Shown here piece after piece: positions 12,007 to 22,960 of a stretch of DNA of 64,000 nucleotides (the first letter of the stretch is position 1; each line of letters opens with the position of its first letter). The notes under the pieces were generated by a model. The model was not told the origin of the DNA and did not search any database. It saw only the letters and a program-made list of their open reading frames with translations. A program made the position numbers and the translations under genes. The stretch is from positions 28,469,777-28,533,776 of the forward strand of contig CM055093.1 of the NCBI GenBank assembly GCA_029204225.1. Reading direction: 5' to 3'. This stretch comes from Diphasiastrum complanatum. Lineage: Eukaryota > Streptophyta > Lycopodiopsida > Lycopodiales > Lycopodiaceae.

Positions 12007-12660
12007 ATGTACTTGACAATTTGTACCAGACCATATTTGGCCTTCTCTGTTTATGCATTGAGCCAATTCTGTTCCAATCCTGGACTAGCACTTTGGCAAA
12101 TGGCCAAACGAATCCTACAATATCTGAAGGGTACCCAGAATATTGGATTAACCTATAGAGCTAGAAACAAGAAGAAAGGATTCAAGCTGCATCACTACAG
12201 TGATGCGAGCTGGGCGAGCTGCAAGGATGACAACAAGTCCATTACTGGAGGATATACAATAGCGTGCGGAGCTGCAATCAGCTGGATATGCAAAAAGCAA
12301 ACCTTGGTAGCTCAATCCTCTTGCGAAGCTGAGTATGTCGTAGCCTCAAAAGTGAGAAATGAGGTAGTGTGGCTGCGAATGATGTTGGAGGCAATCGGGA
12401 TACCACAAGAGGGGCCAAACACAATGATGATGGACTCCCAGAGTGCCATCTATCTGTCCCAGGATCTTGTCTTTCATTCAAAGACGAAGCACATTCCTCT
12501 AAAGTACCATCACATTCGAGATTTGATCTCGAAAGGAGAGCTCCAGGTCCAGTTCATAAAATCAGAAAGTATGATTGCAGATCTCCTCACGAAACCGCTC
12601 GACAAGCCACTCTTTACCAAGCAAAGAGAGACAATTGGATTGAACGAACAAAGCTGCAAG
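12007..12660 (+). pseudogene. Copia-1 RNase H
   Basis: Reads from the end of RT (TICTRPYLAFSVYALSQF) through the copia RNase H domain: HHYSDASWASCKDD, AISWICKKQTLVAQSSCEAE, then DSQSAIYLSQDLVFHSKTKH and IADLLTKPLDKP. This module removes RNA from the RNA-DNA hybrid. The frame is long and mostly clean, and continues through the purine tract into the LTR before stopping. It is separated from the RT block by a frameshift around 11940-12006. Confidence 0.85.
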
Positions 12661-12662
12661 GT

Positions 12663-12673
12663 TCAAGGGGGAG
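12663..12673 (+). promoter_or_regulatory. Copia-1 polypurine tract
   Basis: TCAAGGGGGAG directly precedes the TG of the 3' LTR, in the expected position for plus-strand priming. Confidence 0.85.
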
Positions 12674-12893
12674 TGTCAGAAATGGTGAACTCCTGCAACT
12701 TTGTCGCAGCACGAACAAGACACGAAGGTTGAACAAGAACAATTCACGACAGTCAATGTGTCTTTGACTCAAAGCACAAATGATTCGCGAATCATTCGCA
12801 AATCGTAAACACACCTCCTAAACTGCAAATCACAAAAGGGGCGCAAAATGAAGACTACGAAAAGAAATGAAAAGGACGAAAACACACGAAGAG
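12674..12893 (+). mobile_element. 3' LTR of copia-1, proximal part
   Basis: Starts TGTCAGAAATGG after the purine tract. Its last 110 bp match the beginning of what remains of the 5' LTR (gcaaatcgtaaacacacct onward). The match stops at about 12893, where copia-3 sequence begins. The missing remainder of this LTR lies inverted at 13929-14458. Confidence 0.85.
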
Positions 12894-13928
12894 TTTGCTA
12901 TGATTGCTTCAAGAAGAAGAGTCAAGGTGAGAAGCAAACCAATCTAACTCTTGATGAAGATGTTGTTGATGAACAAAATTCAAATGATGCTTTTGTTATG
13001 TCATCTTGCTTGTTGGCTAATCATGGAGATATTGGTACTTGGTGGATTGATAGTGGAGCTCCATCACGTATGACATATCATGAGGAGTATTATTCATCAT
13101 TGATGGCATTTGAAGGTGACAAGAAGGTGATCTACATGGCCAATGATGGTGAGTGTGCAATCAAACAGATTGGCACAATTCCTATTTCCCTCTCTACTAA
13201 TAGGAATATGAATTTAAAGGTTGTTTTGTGTCATTCCATCTATTACTAAGAACCTTATTAGTCTGAGTCAAATGCTTGACAAGAGATTCAAAGTGGAGTT
13301 TGATGGCGATGCTTTTTTTTATCAATAAGAGACAAGGTAAGTTGTTCAAACTTGATGCTTGTGTTGTTCTAACCAAGTTGGATGTATGAAAAAGAAGCAA
13401 TTGTCAATGCAAGAGGTATGGCACAAGAGATTGGGGCATCTCAGCTACAAGTCATTGGAGGTGATGGCAAAGAGAAAAGTTGTTTTTGGACTTCCCAACT
13501 CTTTAACAAGCTTGAATCATGTTTGTAAGCAATGTGCTTTATCAAAGTCAAATAGGTTAACTTACAAGAGATCTACATCAAGGTCAAGTAAGCCTTTTCA
13601 ACTTGTGCATTCAAATATTCATGGTGTTACTACAATTAACAATGGAGGTGCTAAGATGTATGTGACTTTTATGGATGATTTTAGTAGATTTTATTGGGTG
13701 TATCTACCAAAGAGTAAAGATGAGGTGTTTGGTATCTTTTTCAAGTTCAAGATTACAAGGGGGGGTCTAATTTTCTACCGAGATCAAGTGCTTGAGAAGT
13801 GACAATGGTGGTGAGTACATTTCTACCAAGCTCAAAGCATTTTGTAATGCAAATGGGATCAAGAGGGAGTACACAAGCCCAAGGACACCACAATAAAATG
13901 GAGTGGCCGATAGGAAGAATAGAACCTT
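12894..13928 (+). pseudogene. Copia-3 protease and integrase, on inverted segment
   Basis: Begins inside a zinc knuckle (CYDCFKKK), then the protease region with WWIDSGAPSRMTYH (DSG active site) near 13040-13080. It continues with GAG-pre-integrase (VWHKRLGHLSYKSLE ... CKQCALSKSNR, about 13415-13550) and the integrase start (HSNIHGV, FMDDFSRFYWVYLPKSKDEV, then the N-G-V-A-D-R-K-N motif near 13895-13920). Frameshifts occur near 13245 and 13770. It is cut at 13928 by the copia-1 LTR remainder. The matching N-terminal Gag is on the opposite strand at 14459-15198. Confidence 0.85.
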
Positions 13929-14458
13929 TGTCGCGGAAGCTTTTTCGTTTCGTGTTCGTCCTCTCTTCTGATTCGTGAACAATTTTTTGTCTTTGAATTT
14001 TCTTTTCGTGCGGAAGCTCTTACGAGATCCCAGACACTTGACTACACATCACAGAACATATTTTGTTCTAACAATCAAGAGACACAGCACAAGGCCAAGA
14101 GATACATGAAATAGAGCGACTATATTGTCAGTTTGGTTTTAGAGCGAGATCGCACTGTCTCGCTTGTTGGCGGAATGACTCTCTGCTCTTTCGTTGTGTT
14201 TTGCTCGTTGGTAGACTTTCATGCACAGCTATGGTATTTTTGCTTTCTTACTCTATTCACTACGTCTCTATCTGTTTCTTACAGATCTCTGTATTCACTA
14301 TCTCTCTTGTTTGTTATGATCCAAAGAGGATCGTTTATACCTCCACTGCATGGAGTTTACAAGATATCTAAACGTAGAATCACAAGACTAGTTGATCTCC
14401 ATCGTTGCTAATCGTTTCAGCTGGGCATGAAGCCCGTTGATCTGCCAGCTGACAGCGC
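13929..14458 (-). mobile_element. Copia-1 LTR, distal part, inverted
   Basis: Reverse complement of about 7640-8172: same blocks, starting at the LTR end (TGTCGCGGAAGC here, TGTTGCGAAAGC as reverse complement of the 5' LTR end). It stops at the point in the LTR where the 3' LTR piece 12674-12893 breaks off, minus a few bases. The two pieces together make one LTR. Confidence 0.85.
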
Positions 14459-15198
14459 TCCACAATAGAAACATTTTAGCTTAGATATATCTTTCTTCTT
14501 GCCAACAAAAGTAGAAGGCTCACCTTGATATTGCCCTTTTGACCATTTTCTTTTGCCTTTGCCCTTGAACTTGCCTTTGATGAACGTTTCTTCCTCCTCT
14601 CCAACTTGAGATGTAGAAGATGCTCCTCCTCTTGATAGAAGCCTAAACTTTTCATTCACCAAGATTTCTTGCAAATCCTCCATACTTGGCAATCTCTTTT
14701 GAATAGAAAAACTTTGCACCAAATTAGCAAGATCATCCAACAAGCCATTAAGAACAACTTGAACAAGCTCCACATCCTTAATGCTTTCACCAATGCATGC
14801 TAGTTCATCACTCAAAACTTTAACCCTCAAAACAAAAGCATGAGCACCTTAATAATTCTTTTGAAGACTTTGAATCCTTAGGGTTAGAACGCTAGATGTA
14901 AACTTGGAATCATAAACCTTCTTCAAAGATTCCCAAGCCTCACTTGATGTTGTACACTTACAACTTCTTTGAGAAGTTCATTAGTCATATTCATCATGAT
15001 CACATGTAGAGCTTTCTTTGCCCTATTGTCATACCTCAATTTTTCTTGAGGTGCCAAAGGTATCTCCTCCACACCTACAACAATATCCATCAAATCATTC
15101 ACCTCAAACAAAGATTCCATCCTCATCTTCCAAGTTGAATAATTTGTTGAGATAAGCCTATCATTGCCTTCCAACATGAAGCCACTTGAGGTTGCCAT
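14459..15198 (-). pseudogene. Copia-3 Gag, N-terminal and central part
   Basis: Minus-strand ATG at 15198 opens MATSSGFMLEGNDRLIST followed by NYSTWKMRMESLF, the standard copia capsid start. The frame shifts near 14925. It resumes with VLSDELACIGE, VLNGLLDDLANLVQSF and a basic GKGKRKWSKG region, and ends in the first half of a zinc knuckle, CFYCG at about 14459-14473. The second half of that knuckle begins the inverted segment at 12894. The capsid is therefore split across two strands. Confidence 0.85.
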
Positions 15199-16110
15199 GT
15201 TGCAATGATCTGATCTTCTCTTTGAACCTTTTCAAATGCACTTAGCACTCTCTTGAAAATAAAAAAATGAAACTCAAGAAGAAATCACAAAGATTTGGAA
15301 ACAATTGTGAAGAATTTTAGATCATTAAGATCCAAAATGTGTCCCTTAATCTTTGGTTAGAAAGTCAACACAACATTCAACACTGCCAATGGAGAATAGG
15401 TTGGAGAAACTTATTGTATTGCTAAGAGAGATCAATAGATCATTGTCACAGTTTCTTCCTCCATTGAGAGCATTGCTTTGTGTACTGTCTTCAAGCTTTT
15501 GTGTATGATCTTAAGAGGTTTCCAAAAGTGGTAGGCTACTGTTGGGCACCTTGTTTGCTATTATTTTTGGCCGCCATCAGTAGCTTTTATTAGTTTCTTT
15601 TGTCTCTTGAATGCTTTGTCAAGTTCATGTGTATCAAAGGTAGCATTAGGATGCTTTGCCATTTCTAGCTTTTGTAGCTTGTTGTGCAAAGGATTGTTGA
15701 TTTCTTGATCACAATAGATCTAAACACAATATGATGAAATTTTGCCAACACCTAAGATTGAAGCACACTCTTGAAAAAGTCCAGCGGATTAAAATCAAGA
15801 GGTTCTTCCAAAAATGCAAAATATTGAATCAAGCAAAATCTATATGCAAAAGCTAGAATCTTGATATATCATCTAGAAGAATATAGCATCCACAATCATG
15901 AATAATTTTTGTCTCCACATTCCAGTAAGTGGTTTCAAAAATCGGCCATCTACAAGTGATTTGACCTAAAATGCTTGTAATCACAAAGATCCACTTTCTA
16001 TACTTGAAAATGCTTGATTTGAGCTAGAAACACCTCCAAATCCACATAGAATTCTTGGCGCCCTCAAATCCACCTCTAGATTTGGAATAAGCACAAACTT
16101 TGGCCTGCAA
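15199..16110 (-). other. Copia-3 leader (untranslated)
   Basis: About 910 bp between primer site and Gag ATG on the minus strand. No ORF of note, and no repeats beyond AT-rich sequence. Confidence 0.6.
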
Positions 16111-16125
16111 CCTACTCTGATACCA
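16111..16125 (-). promoter_or_regulatory. Copia-3 primer-binding site
   Basis: On the minus strand TGGTATCAGAGTAGG follows the LTR end ...TTTTTCACA. It is the initiator methionine tRNA primer-site type. Confidence 0.85.
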
Positions 16126-16647
16126 TGTGAAAAATACAGATTCAGAACACATTTAATGGACCAACAAGATCTTGACCAAATTTGGATGCACTTCTAGATC
16201 TAGGTACATGTCAAGATAGAAATCATCAATTTTAGCATGCTAGAATTGCATAAATCACTAAGATTTGATCAAAAGCATGAAAGTACAGTAAGATACTATC
16301 ATTGTCCATACAACAACAACAGCCTACTGTCTTTCACGCACACTAGAAATCAAGATATCTTGATAAATACACATGAGATGGACATAGAATCAAGAGAGAT
16401 GAATTCTCCACATAAAAAGACAATATAATGATTTGTTTTCCACATTGGTACTACTATTTATAGCTGCTAGAATGTCATTTGGCCAATTGTCCTAAATGGT
16501 AACTTCTTGGTACTTGACCATAAGACCTAGAAATTCTAGTCGAGATGCAATGTATCAAATTTAGCCAATTATCTATCCAAATCTGACCTCATTCACTTTA
16601 TCTACTTGTCAAAAATAGTACAGACCCTATTTAGGCCTTTATTGACA
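16126..16647 (-). mobile_element. 5' LTR of copia-3
   Basis: Minus-strand LTR of about 520 bp with TG...CA ends: starts TGTCAATAAAGG at 16647 and ends TTTTTCACA at 16126, directly before the primer site. No second copy lies in the window because the 3' half of copia-3 is missing. Confidence 0.8.
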
Positions 16648-16653
16648 AATATG

Positions 16654-17450
16654 TGTTAGATTATTCTACTATTTGAGTGATGGATTATCTACTTATTGGA
16701 GTGACTCAACCAAATAATCAATCTTTAATCTTCATCCACTTATTATCCAGTTTTGCATTTCTCTTCATGTTTCTACACATTCTGCAAAAATACTAGGGAA
16801 TCGCTAATAGGTGGCTCTGACATATCGGACATCATATGACGTATCGACGTCTCCGATATATCAAAGACTTTGGCCATATCGATGAAAGCATTTATTGTTC
16901 CACTTGAATTAAAGCTACATACTTGCCCTAACTGATTTGCAAGTAAATTTTCGGGAAGTCCTAACTGGATGGATGCTAGCTTATTATGGCCAACTGGCTA
17001 TTGTAATTTGTGACCTAATAGTTGTCCTACTGGACAACATTATTTGCTTAGTATAAATAGCTGATCATCAAAGATTTGATTAGCTCTTCATTAGCATTAA
17101 CTCAGTTCAGATTCCTATAGAGTTTATTAGAGTATTGTTACTCGTGCTTACTGCTTATTAGTGGAAGCATAATCAAACAGAGTTTCAGCTACTCAGAGAT
17201 AGCTTAGAGTACGTGGTTTCTATCTATAATTGTCTTGTGCTCATCATCATCTGATTTGTACATCCTACATGATAAATCAATCTCCTCATTTTATTGTGTT
17301 TAGTATTATGTCAGAATGTATGCATCTCTGTGATTGTTTGTAATAGATAATCTCTTATAGTCTTGTTTGATAATTCAATACTTCATTGTTTTGCTATGAA
17401 ATCACTTTAGCATTGATGATTTCAAAGTTAGTTGCTAAAAGATTGAATGT
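16654..17450 (+). mobile_element. Copia LTR, family G, copy 2 (truncated)
   Basis: Starts TGTTAGATTATTC and matches the reverse complement of 1262-2049 over most of its length. It ends abruptly at ...GATTGAATGT, where the copy-3 LTR begins, although copy 1 continues past this point. The copy-3 element therefore inserted into copy 2. No purine tract precedes it. Confidence 0.75.
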
Positions 17451-18667
17451 TGTTGGGTTGAAAGAGGGTGTGTGAGTGAGAAACAAAAATAACTCGAAAA
17501 GAAACGAACACGAAAAGAAACAAACTCGAAACTCGAACAAGAAACGAACTCAAATGGAAAGTGTTTGTGTGCAGCGGAATGAGCTATCTTACTCTTTCCC
17601 TAAGCATGACTCCGTCTATCAGACACAAAGAGAATGTTAGTGATTGAAATCATGTTCGATCTGATTATGTTGCCAAACATTAAACAACAAAACATCAGAA
17701 AGATAATTTGTTGCGAACAACTAGACAAATTATTAGTCACGAATGATTTGCGAGCTCAACTGATAATCAGTCATGAATTAGTCACGAAAGGCAAGACTAA
17801 ATATTATTCACCAATAGTGTGACTAATAATAATATTGCTAGGAACATATTACCAGATTGAGCAATAAGAGAGTCAAACAGAATGTAGAAAAACATAGCAA
17901 TATTGACACAAATCTGAACGCAGAACAGACAGAGTTGTTATCAGATTAAGTATAACAAAATATACATGTCAATAATGCTGATGAGCACAAGACAATAGTG
18001 GACGAAACTGCGTGCTCTACAAAGCTAATCCAATCTGTAAGAAGGAATAAACCTATATCTGACAATACAAAAGAATCAATGCACAAGGCATCTACTTCGT
18101 CTATCAGTGATAAGCTTCTGGTGCTATTATTTTCACACGCTTAATTTCTCACACATTATAGAATACGCAAATGGTATTCAATATATATACATAATTTTAC
18201 AGGTGTGCAGATGAAGAAAGTACAAAGTGGACGTGCTATCTGTGGGAGATTGTGGGTGGCTGTTGTCGTTGTCAAATCTAATTGTACAGTTGCATGGGAT
18301 GAGCGTGAGAAGGCCGCGACGTCAGCCTTCGCTGAAATCAATGTTGGTGAAGATGCAAAAAAATGCGACACTCTGAAAAATGCCTTAAGATTTGATTTAC
18401 AGGGTGCCTCCGCTTTTCCTAGAGCACCTTCGGCATTTTCTAAGGCAATGTCACCTTTTTTGCCTGTCACAATTCATGTGTAAAAACACAGTGTCACATT
18501 TTTTGCCTGTGGAAAATTACTTGTATTTGTGCAAATAGTCGAGTTTGTTTTGTCTGTCTTATTTTACATGTAAATATGCAAACTGTGCTCCAACATGAGT
18601 AAAAATGCAGCAAGAATGGAGGCAGATTAAAATAGGATTTAGGAGAGTAGAGGAGATAAATCCAACA
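17451..18667 (-). mobile_element. 3' LTR of copia element G (copy 3)
   Basis: About 1.2 kb LTR on the minus strand: TGTTGGATTT at 18667 (after purine tract GATTAAGGGGGG) to ...TTTCAACCCAACA at 17451, with perfect TGTTGG/CCAACA ends. It shares internal blocks with copies 1 and 2 (attgtcttgtgctcatcag) but is longer and diverged. It contains tracts rich in tcgtttcttttcg, also seen in other LTRs here. Confidence 0.85.
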
Positions 18668-19750
18668 CCCCCCTTAATCTGGATCCGTGAATGCCTTGAT
18701 CTTCAGACTAAGCAATGCACAAAACTTGTTGTGTGCATTAACACTTAATGCTTTCGTGAATATCTGCAACCATGTCCTGCATTCTATAGTACATTAAACT
18801 CACCTCCTTGTTGAGAACCTTGCCTCTGATGTAGTGATATCTGATTTCAATGTGCTTACTCCTAGAGTGAATTCTAGGGCTGGCCGATAAGGCAATAGCA
18901 CTCTGATTATCACAGAATAAAATTGTGGGGTTGTACTGATACAAATTAATGTTTGACAGTAGATTTTTCAACCAAAACGCTTATTTAATAGATTGAGAAG
19001 CAGCAATGTATTCTGCTTCTGTAGAAGAAAGAGTGATAGAGGTTTGCTTATGACTGTTCCATGAGATAGGACCGTCGTTGAAGAAGAATGTAAATCCAGA
19101 TGTGGACTTACGATTGTCTACATCTCCTCCCCAGCTCGCATTAGAATATCCACTAAGCTAATGAAGATTGTCATTGCTGACTTCTCCATAGCAGATGCAC
19201 TGGTCCATGGTAGATTGAATATACCTCATGACTCTTATGAGAGCCTTCCAATGGGTAATGCCAGGACTAGCCATATATTGGCTGAGTGAGCTTACTACAA
19301 AAGAGATATCAAGTCTTGTACAGACCATTGCATACATGAGAGATCCAAGTATCGATCGATAAGATACTCTCTCATCTGCTCCTCTTCCTGCTTGGTATGG
19401 GGACATTGGTCCTTTGACAAATGTAGGCCTGGATCTATCGGTGAGTGAGCTAATTTACAATTCATTAGATTGTATCTATCAAGAACGTTGTGAAGATACC
19501 TTTGTTGAGTGATATAAACCAGTTGTCTCGATCTATCTCTCTGGATCTAAATGCCCAGACAGAAGTGAGCTTCGTCCACATCAGTCATGTCGAACTCTGA
19601 AAATAGCATCTACTTAGAATCCTTGACCAAATTGGTATTGTTGCTAAAAAAACAACGTATTATCCACGTATAGGGTGATGATAATGAAGGATTGCTGCAC
19701 TGACTTGGAATAGACATTGCAATCAATAGTGCTTGGTGAAGAAACAAAAT
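18668..19750 (-). pseudogene. Copia element G RT-RNase H relic
   Basis: Minus-strand fragments in order from 19750 down: the RT C-terminal part (YRSILGSLMYAMVCTRLDIS, then SQYMASPGITHWKALIRVMR), and RNase H (PISWNSHKQTSITLSSTEAE, FCDNQSAIALSASPRIHSRS, KHIEIRYHYIR, then the tail before the purine tract). Stops and shifts occur throughout. The 5' two-thirds of the element is gone, with the break near 19750. Confidence 0.85.
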
Positions 19751-19779
19751 GTTTCTATTACCAAAGCTTTGCTAGCTTT

Positions 19780-20671
19780 CAGCCCTCACTCTAATGAAAA
19801 TGCTCGTGAACGCAAAAGTCAAAAGACACAAAGCGAAAATGTTCGCGAACACCCTGACGAAAGGGCATGAACACGAAAGAGAATTTTTTGCGACATAGCG
19901 GGAGAAAGTCAGACGACGCAAAAAGTCAAACAACTCAAAGCAACACGAAAATCGTCACGACACCTTTTTCTGCCCTCATACTCCAGAAAGAATCAAGAAG
20001 ATCATGCAAGTACCTAGAAGTACAGATATCTGATCTGAAAAGCATGACATCAGCAGATGCACTCTAGGTCATGGCTAATCTGCCACTCTTGTAATTCGTG
20101 ATTAATTGTAGATGTTTAATCACTCTAACCTAGAAGTTACATGACGCAACTATATACTCTTCTGGTTGATGCATGATACAATACATGAAGTCTAATGCTA
20201 GTAAGCAAGAAGACGAAAACACAGAATACGAGTCCGCTTGTGTGCGAGACAATTCTGCATAGGACCAGTAGATCCACAAGTCCGCTAGTAAGCAAGACAT
20301 TACTTGTGGGAGAGCGTCGCTTCTCTCACGCTAACGTGCTGCGTGAGTCTGTCATACAGCACATGAAAAACGAGAAGATCAACAAATGATTTTGTAGCTA
20401 TTGTGGACACTATTAATCTGTATGATTGTATGATCTTGAATAAAAATTAGTCTGCTATTATTCATGTGTCTGATTCACTTGCTCATTTAATTATGCACCT
20501 TGGTTTGAATTTTGTTGAATGTTGTGTTAATAAAAAACGTAGATCAACAGTGTCTGTCTACATTCTGGAGGACTGTAGGAATGATACAACTGACAGTGAC
20601 CAGCAGTCATATCTAAAATCCATCTGAATCGTCTTGTTTATTTTTTGTGTCCGCGACTGCATTCATTGTCA
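19780..20671 (+). mobile_element. 5' LTR region of copia-2
   Basis: This stretch lies between the truncated element G and a clear primer site, so its right part must be an LTR. Its right end is close to 20671 (...TTGTCA). The left edge is not defined. It contains cgcgaac/cacgaaaa-type motifs like those in the copia-1 LTR and in 50335-50690. No coding region is supported. Confidence 0.6.
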
Positions 20672-20675
20672 TTAG

Positions 20676-20690
20676 TGGTATTAGAGCCTA
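20676..20690 (+). promoter_or_regulatory. Copia-2 primer-binding site
   Basis: TGGTATTAGAGCCTA, the initiator methionine tRNA type with one change from the copia-1 site, about 96 nt before the Gag ATG. Confidence 0.8.
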
Positions 20691-20785
20691 CCTTGTCATA
20701 GTCTGATGTAGCCAAAAGGCTATCAAATCCAGGAGGCCAAGCATTCAAACAAACAACCATCAACAAGAAAACACACTTCAGAAGC

Positions 20786-21655
20786 AATGGCTTCAATCAG
20801 CAGCATACAGAGCAAGATCTATACAGTTCTTGATTCTTCAGGATCTAACTTTCTAGTCTGAAAAGTTAAGACATCATTGATACTCAAGGGTGAAGGTTTA
20901 TTCCCCTGGGTGGATGGCACAGAAGAGATGCCTATGACATCAGACAAAGAGCTATGCGAATGGAAGGAGAAAAATGACAAGACAGTAGCCTTGCTATCTT
21001 CATCCATCGAAGATAGTCTCACACTTGACCTAACTATACTCTCCAAAGCTAAAGAAATGTGGGATACACTGCTCACGAGATTTAAACGAAATCAAGAAGT
21101 CAAATAATGATGCTGGAAGATCAGCTGACGAACCTACAGTGGGACGAAAAATATCTCACTTCTTTTGTAAGGAAGATGAAGGATCTATTCCTGTCACTAC
21201 ACAACTCTGGAGCAGAGAACGCAGTGTCAGCAGAGAAGCAGCTCACTTACCTGTTGAGAGCCTTATCTAGATCTTTCCAAACAACCAGAACGCTGCTCGC
21301 GAAAGATTCTACCATGACCCTCAAAAAAGCAATTGTTGAGATTCGAGAGGAAGTTGAGACTAGAGAACACCTTGATCACAAGGAAAAATCCAAGAAACAA
21401 TTCAAGCCTAGGAGAGAGTCGAATCAAAGGCAAGATCGTGATCAACAAGTAGAGGGGACCAGCAAAGGCAATTGGAAGAGCAAAGGGAGGGTGAAACAGT
21501 AAGGTGGAGAAAAGAAGACTTGCATGAGATGCAGACGAGATGGGCACACAGTTGATACGTGATGGCTCAATCCGAAAATTGAGTGTATCCACTGCCACAA
21601 GAAGGGTCAGGCAACCATGGATTGTCGCCTGAACCCGAGGAACAAATCAACATAG
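20786..21655 (+). pseudogene. Copia-2 Gag
   Basis: ATG at 20786. The conserved capsid start reads GSNFLV then a TGA stop (20859-20861) where the family has Trp, then KVKTSLILKGEGL. The middle part (LEDQLTNLQWDEKYLTSFVR and a basic tail) matches copia capsid. A frameshift lies near 21105. Two zinc knuckles follow: CMRCRRDGHTVDT, with a stop where the last ligand would be, and CIHCHKKGQATMDC, in which His is Gln. It is an inactive copy. Confidence 0.85.
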
Positions 21656-21789
21656 AACAGACAGGAGAACAACAACAGTTCTTCCTATGTCGAGGAGCTT
21701 GAGAGCTCAAAAATAGACAAAGAGAGATCTAACAGAAATTGTTCGATTGCCTACATTTGTGCATATATGTGTGCAACGTCAACGCTTGA

Positions 21790-22464
21790 CACACAAGAGG
21801 TGATCCTAGATTCAGGAGCTACCTCACACTTCGTGACATCAAGACGAATCATGTTTGATTTCAGAAGTGCAAATCCATCAAGATTCATAGTTCTTGGAGA
21901 TGGATCCAAACATCAAGTGAACGACATTGGTTCACTATGGCTCAACACCAATGGCGGAGACAGACGACTCGAAGACGTTCTGTTCGTGCCTACACTGTAG
22001 CAAGACTTACTTTCTGTGGCAAGAATAACTGATGTAGAGATGCGTGTGATGTTTTCAAATAAAGCATGCAACGTGGTTGATGCCAGTACCAGCACCCTGA
22101 TCACTCAAGGCAGAAGAAAAGGTAATCTATATCACTTGAAGGTACACCTGCCTGTAGATCAAGTGCATCAGACTCATGATGATTCGCCAAACACTCTGTG
22201 GCACAGGAGACTATGCCACATGAACTCAATGGCACTTTACCAAGCAAGTCATCATGGAGCAATAACATGGGTCAGCATCTCGAATGCAACCAATTCGACC
22301 ACCTATGATGCATGTCTGAAGAGTAAGATGTCACACACTCCATTTGTCAAAGACTCCTACAAAACGACCAAGATTTTGGAGTTAGTGCATTCTAACATCT
22401 GTGGACCTTTCAACATGATTTCAGTAGGAGGCTTAAAATATTACATAACCTTCATTATCTTCTA
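21790..22464 (+). pseudogene. Copia-2 protease and N-terminal integrase, truncated
   Basis: Protease VILDSGATSHFVTS near 21802-21843, then VLGDGSKHQV and VLFVPTL, then the GAG-pre-integrase segment GNLYHLKV ... LWHRRLCHMNSMALY (about 22110-22240). In the zinc domain the first Cys of the C-x2-C pair is absent (YDACLKSK). The reading ends at YYITF near 22460, where minus-strand Gag-like sequence takes over, so the element is truncated there. Confidence 0.85.
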
Positions 22465-22960
22465 GCTGCTTCTGGGGCTCCAGGATGATCTTCTCTTGCT
22501 TGGCCACAATATTTTCAAAATTCTTTTTCTCGGCTTCCCGTTCTTGGATCAGCCGCACGTACTTTTCCATTTGGATGGCTGAGGCCTGTGGGGCCTGGAA
22601 TTGTATATCCTCGGGCTTGACTAGAGGGGCATCGACTGTCATTGCACCTGATGATTAGTCTCATATTTGGTCGATATGGACCATCTGGTGCTTCAGTTGC
22701 TGCTGGACCTCTTCTAGAGTGGTCTTTTGTCCGACCATCGCAAATCTGATTTCCATTGTCTCTTTTTCTATCTCTTTGGCCAGCCTCTGATGATGCGTAA
22801 TTTCTTGGTCTTGGTGCTGGACCTTGTCCTCGAGCATTTGATATTGGCTTACCAACCAATGCATATGGTAGCTCACTTCGGATAGGCCGATCATTGAGCG
22901 TTTGGCTGCTTCGGTGAGCTTATCAGGGTTAGTGAGGGTTGGGTACTGACCAGGAGTGTG
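22465..22960 (-). pseudogene. Coiled-coil Gag-like ORF (element D)
   Basis: On the minus strand one frame reads MIGLSEVSYHMHWLVSQYQM, then a heptad-rich segment with many Glu, Gln and Lys (LEDKVQHQDQEITHHQRLAKEIEKE). After two stops near 22643-22660 it resumes in the same frame (QMEKYVRLIQEREAEKKN). This looks like a long alpha-helical coiled coil, as in some gypsy Gag proteins. It lies downstream of the leader-type repeat array. I do not recognise the family and it differs from the Gag of gypsy A, B and C. Cut at 22465. Confidence 0.5.

Noticed and set aside
13929-14458. Hydrophobic small ORF (plus 14133-14411) that also appears at 7684-7969 on the minus strand
   Set aside because: Both copies lie wholly within the copia-1 LTR, so the similarity is LTR identity rather than a conserved gene.
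18156-18483. About 100-codon frames on both strands
   Set aside because: They lie inside the 1.2 kb family G LTR and have no recognisable protein.
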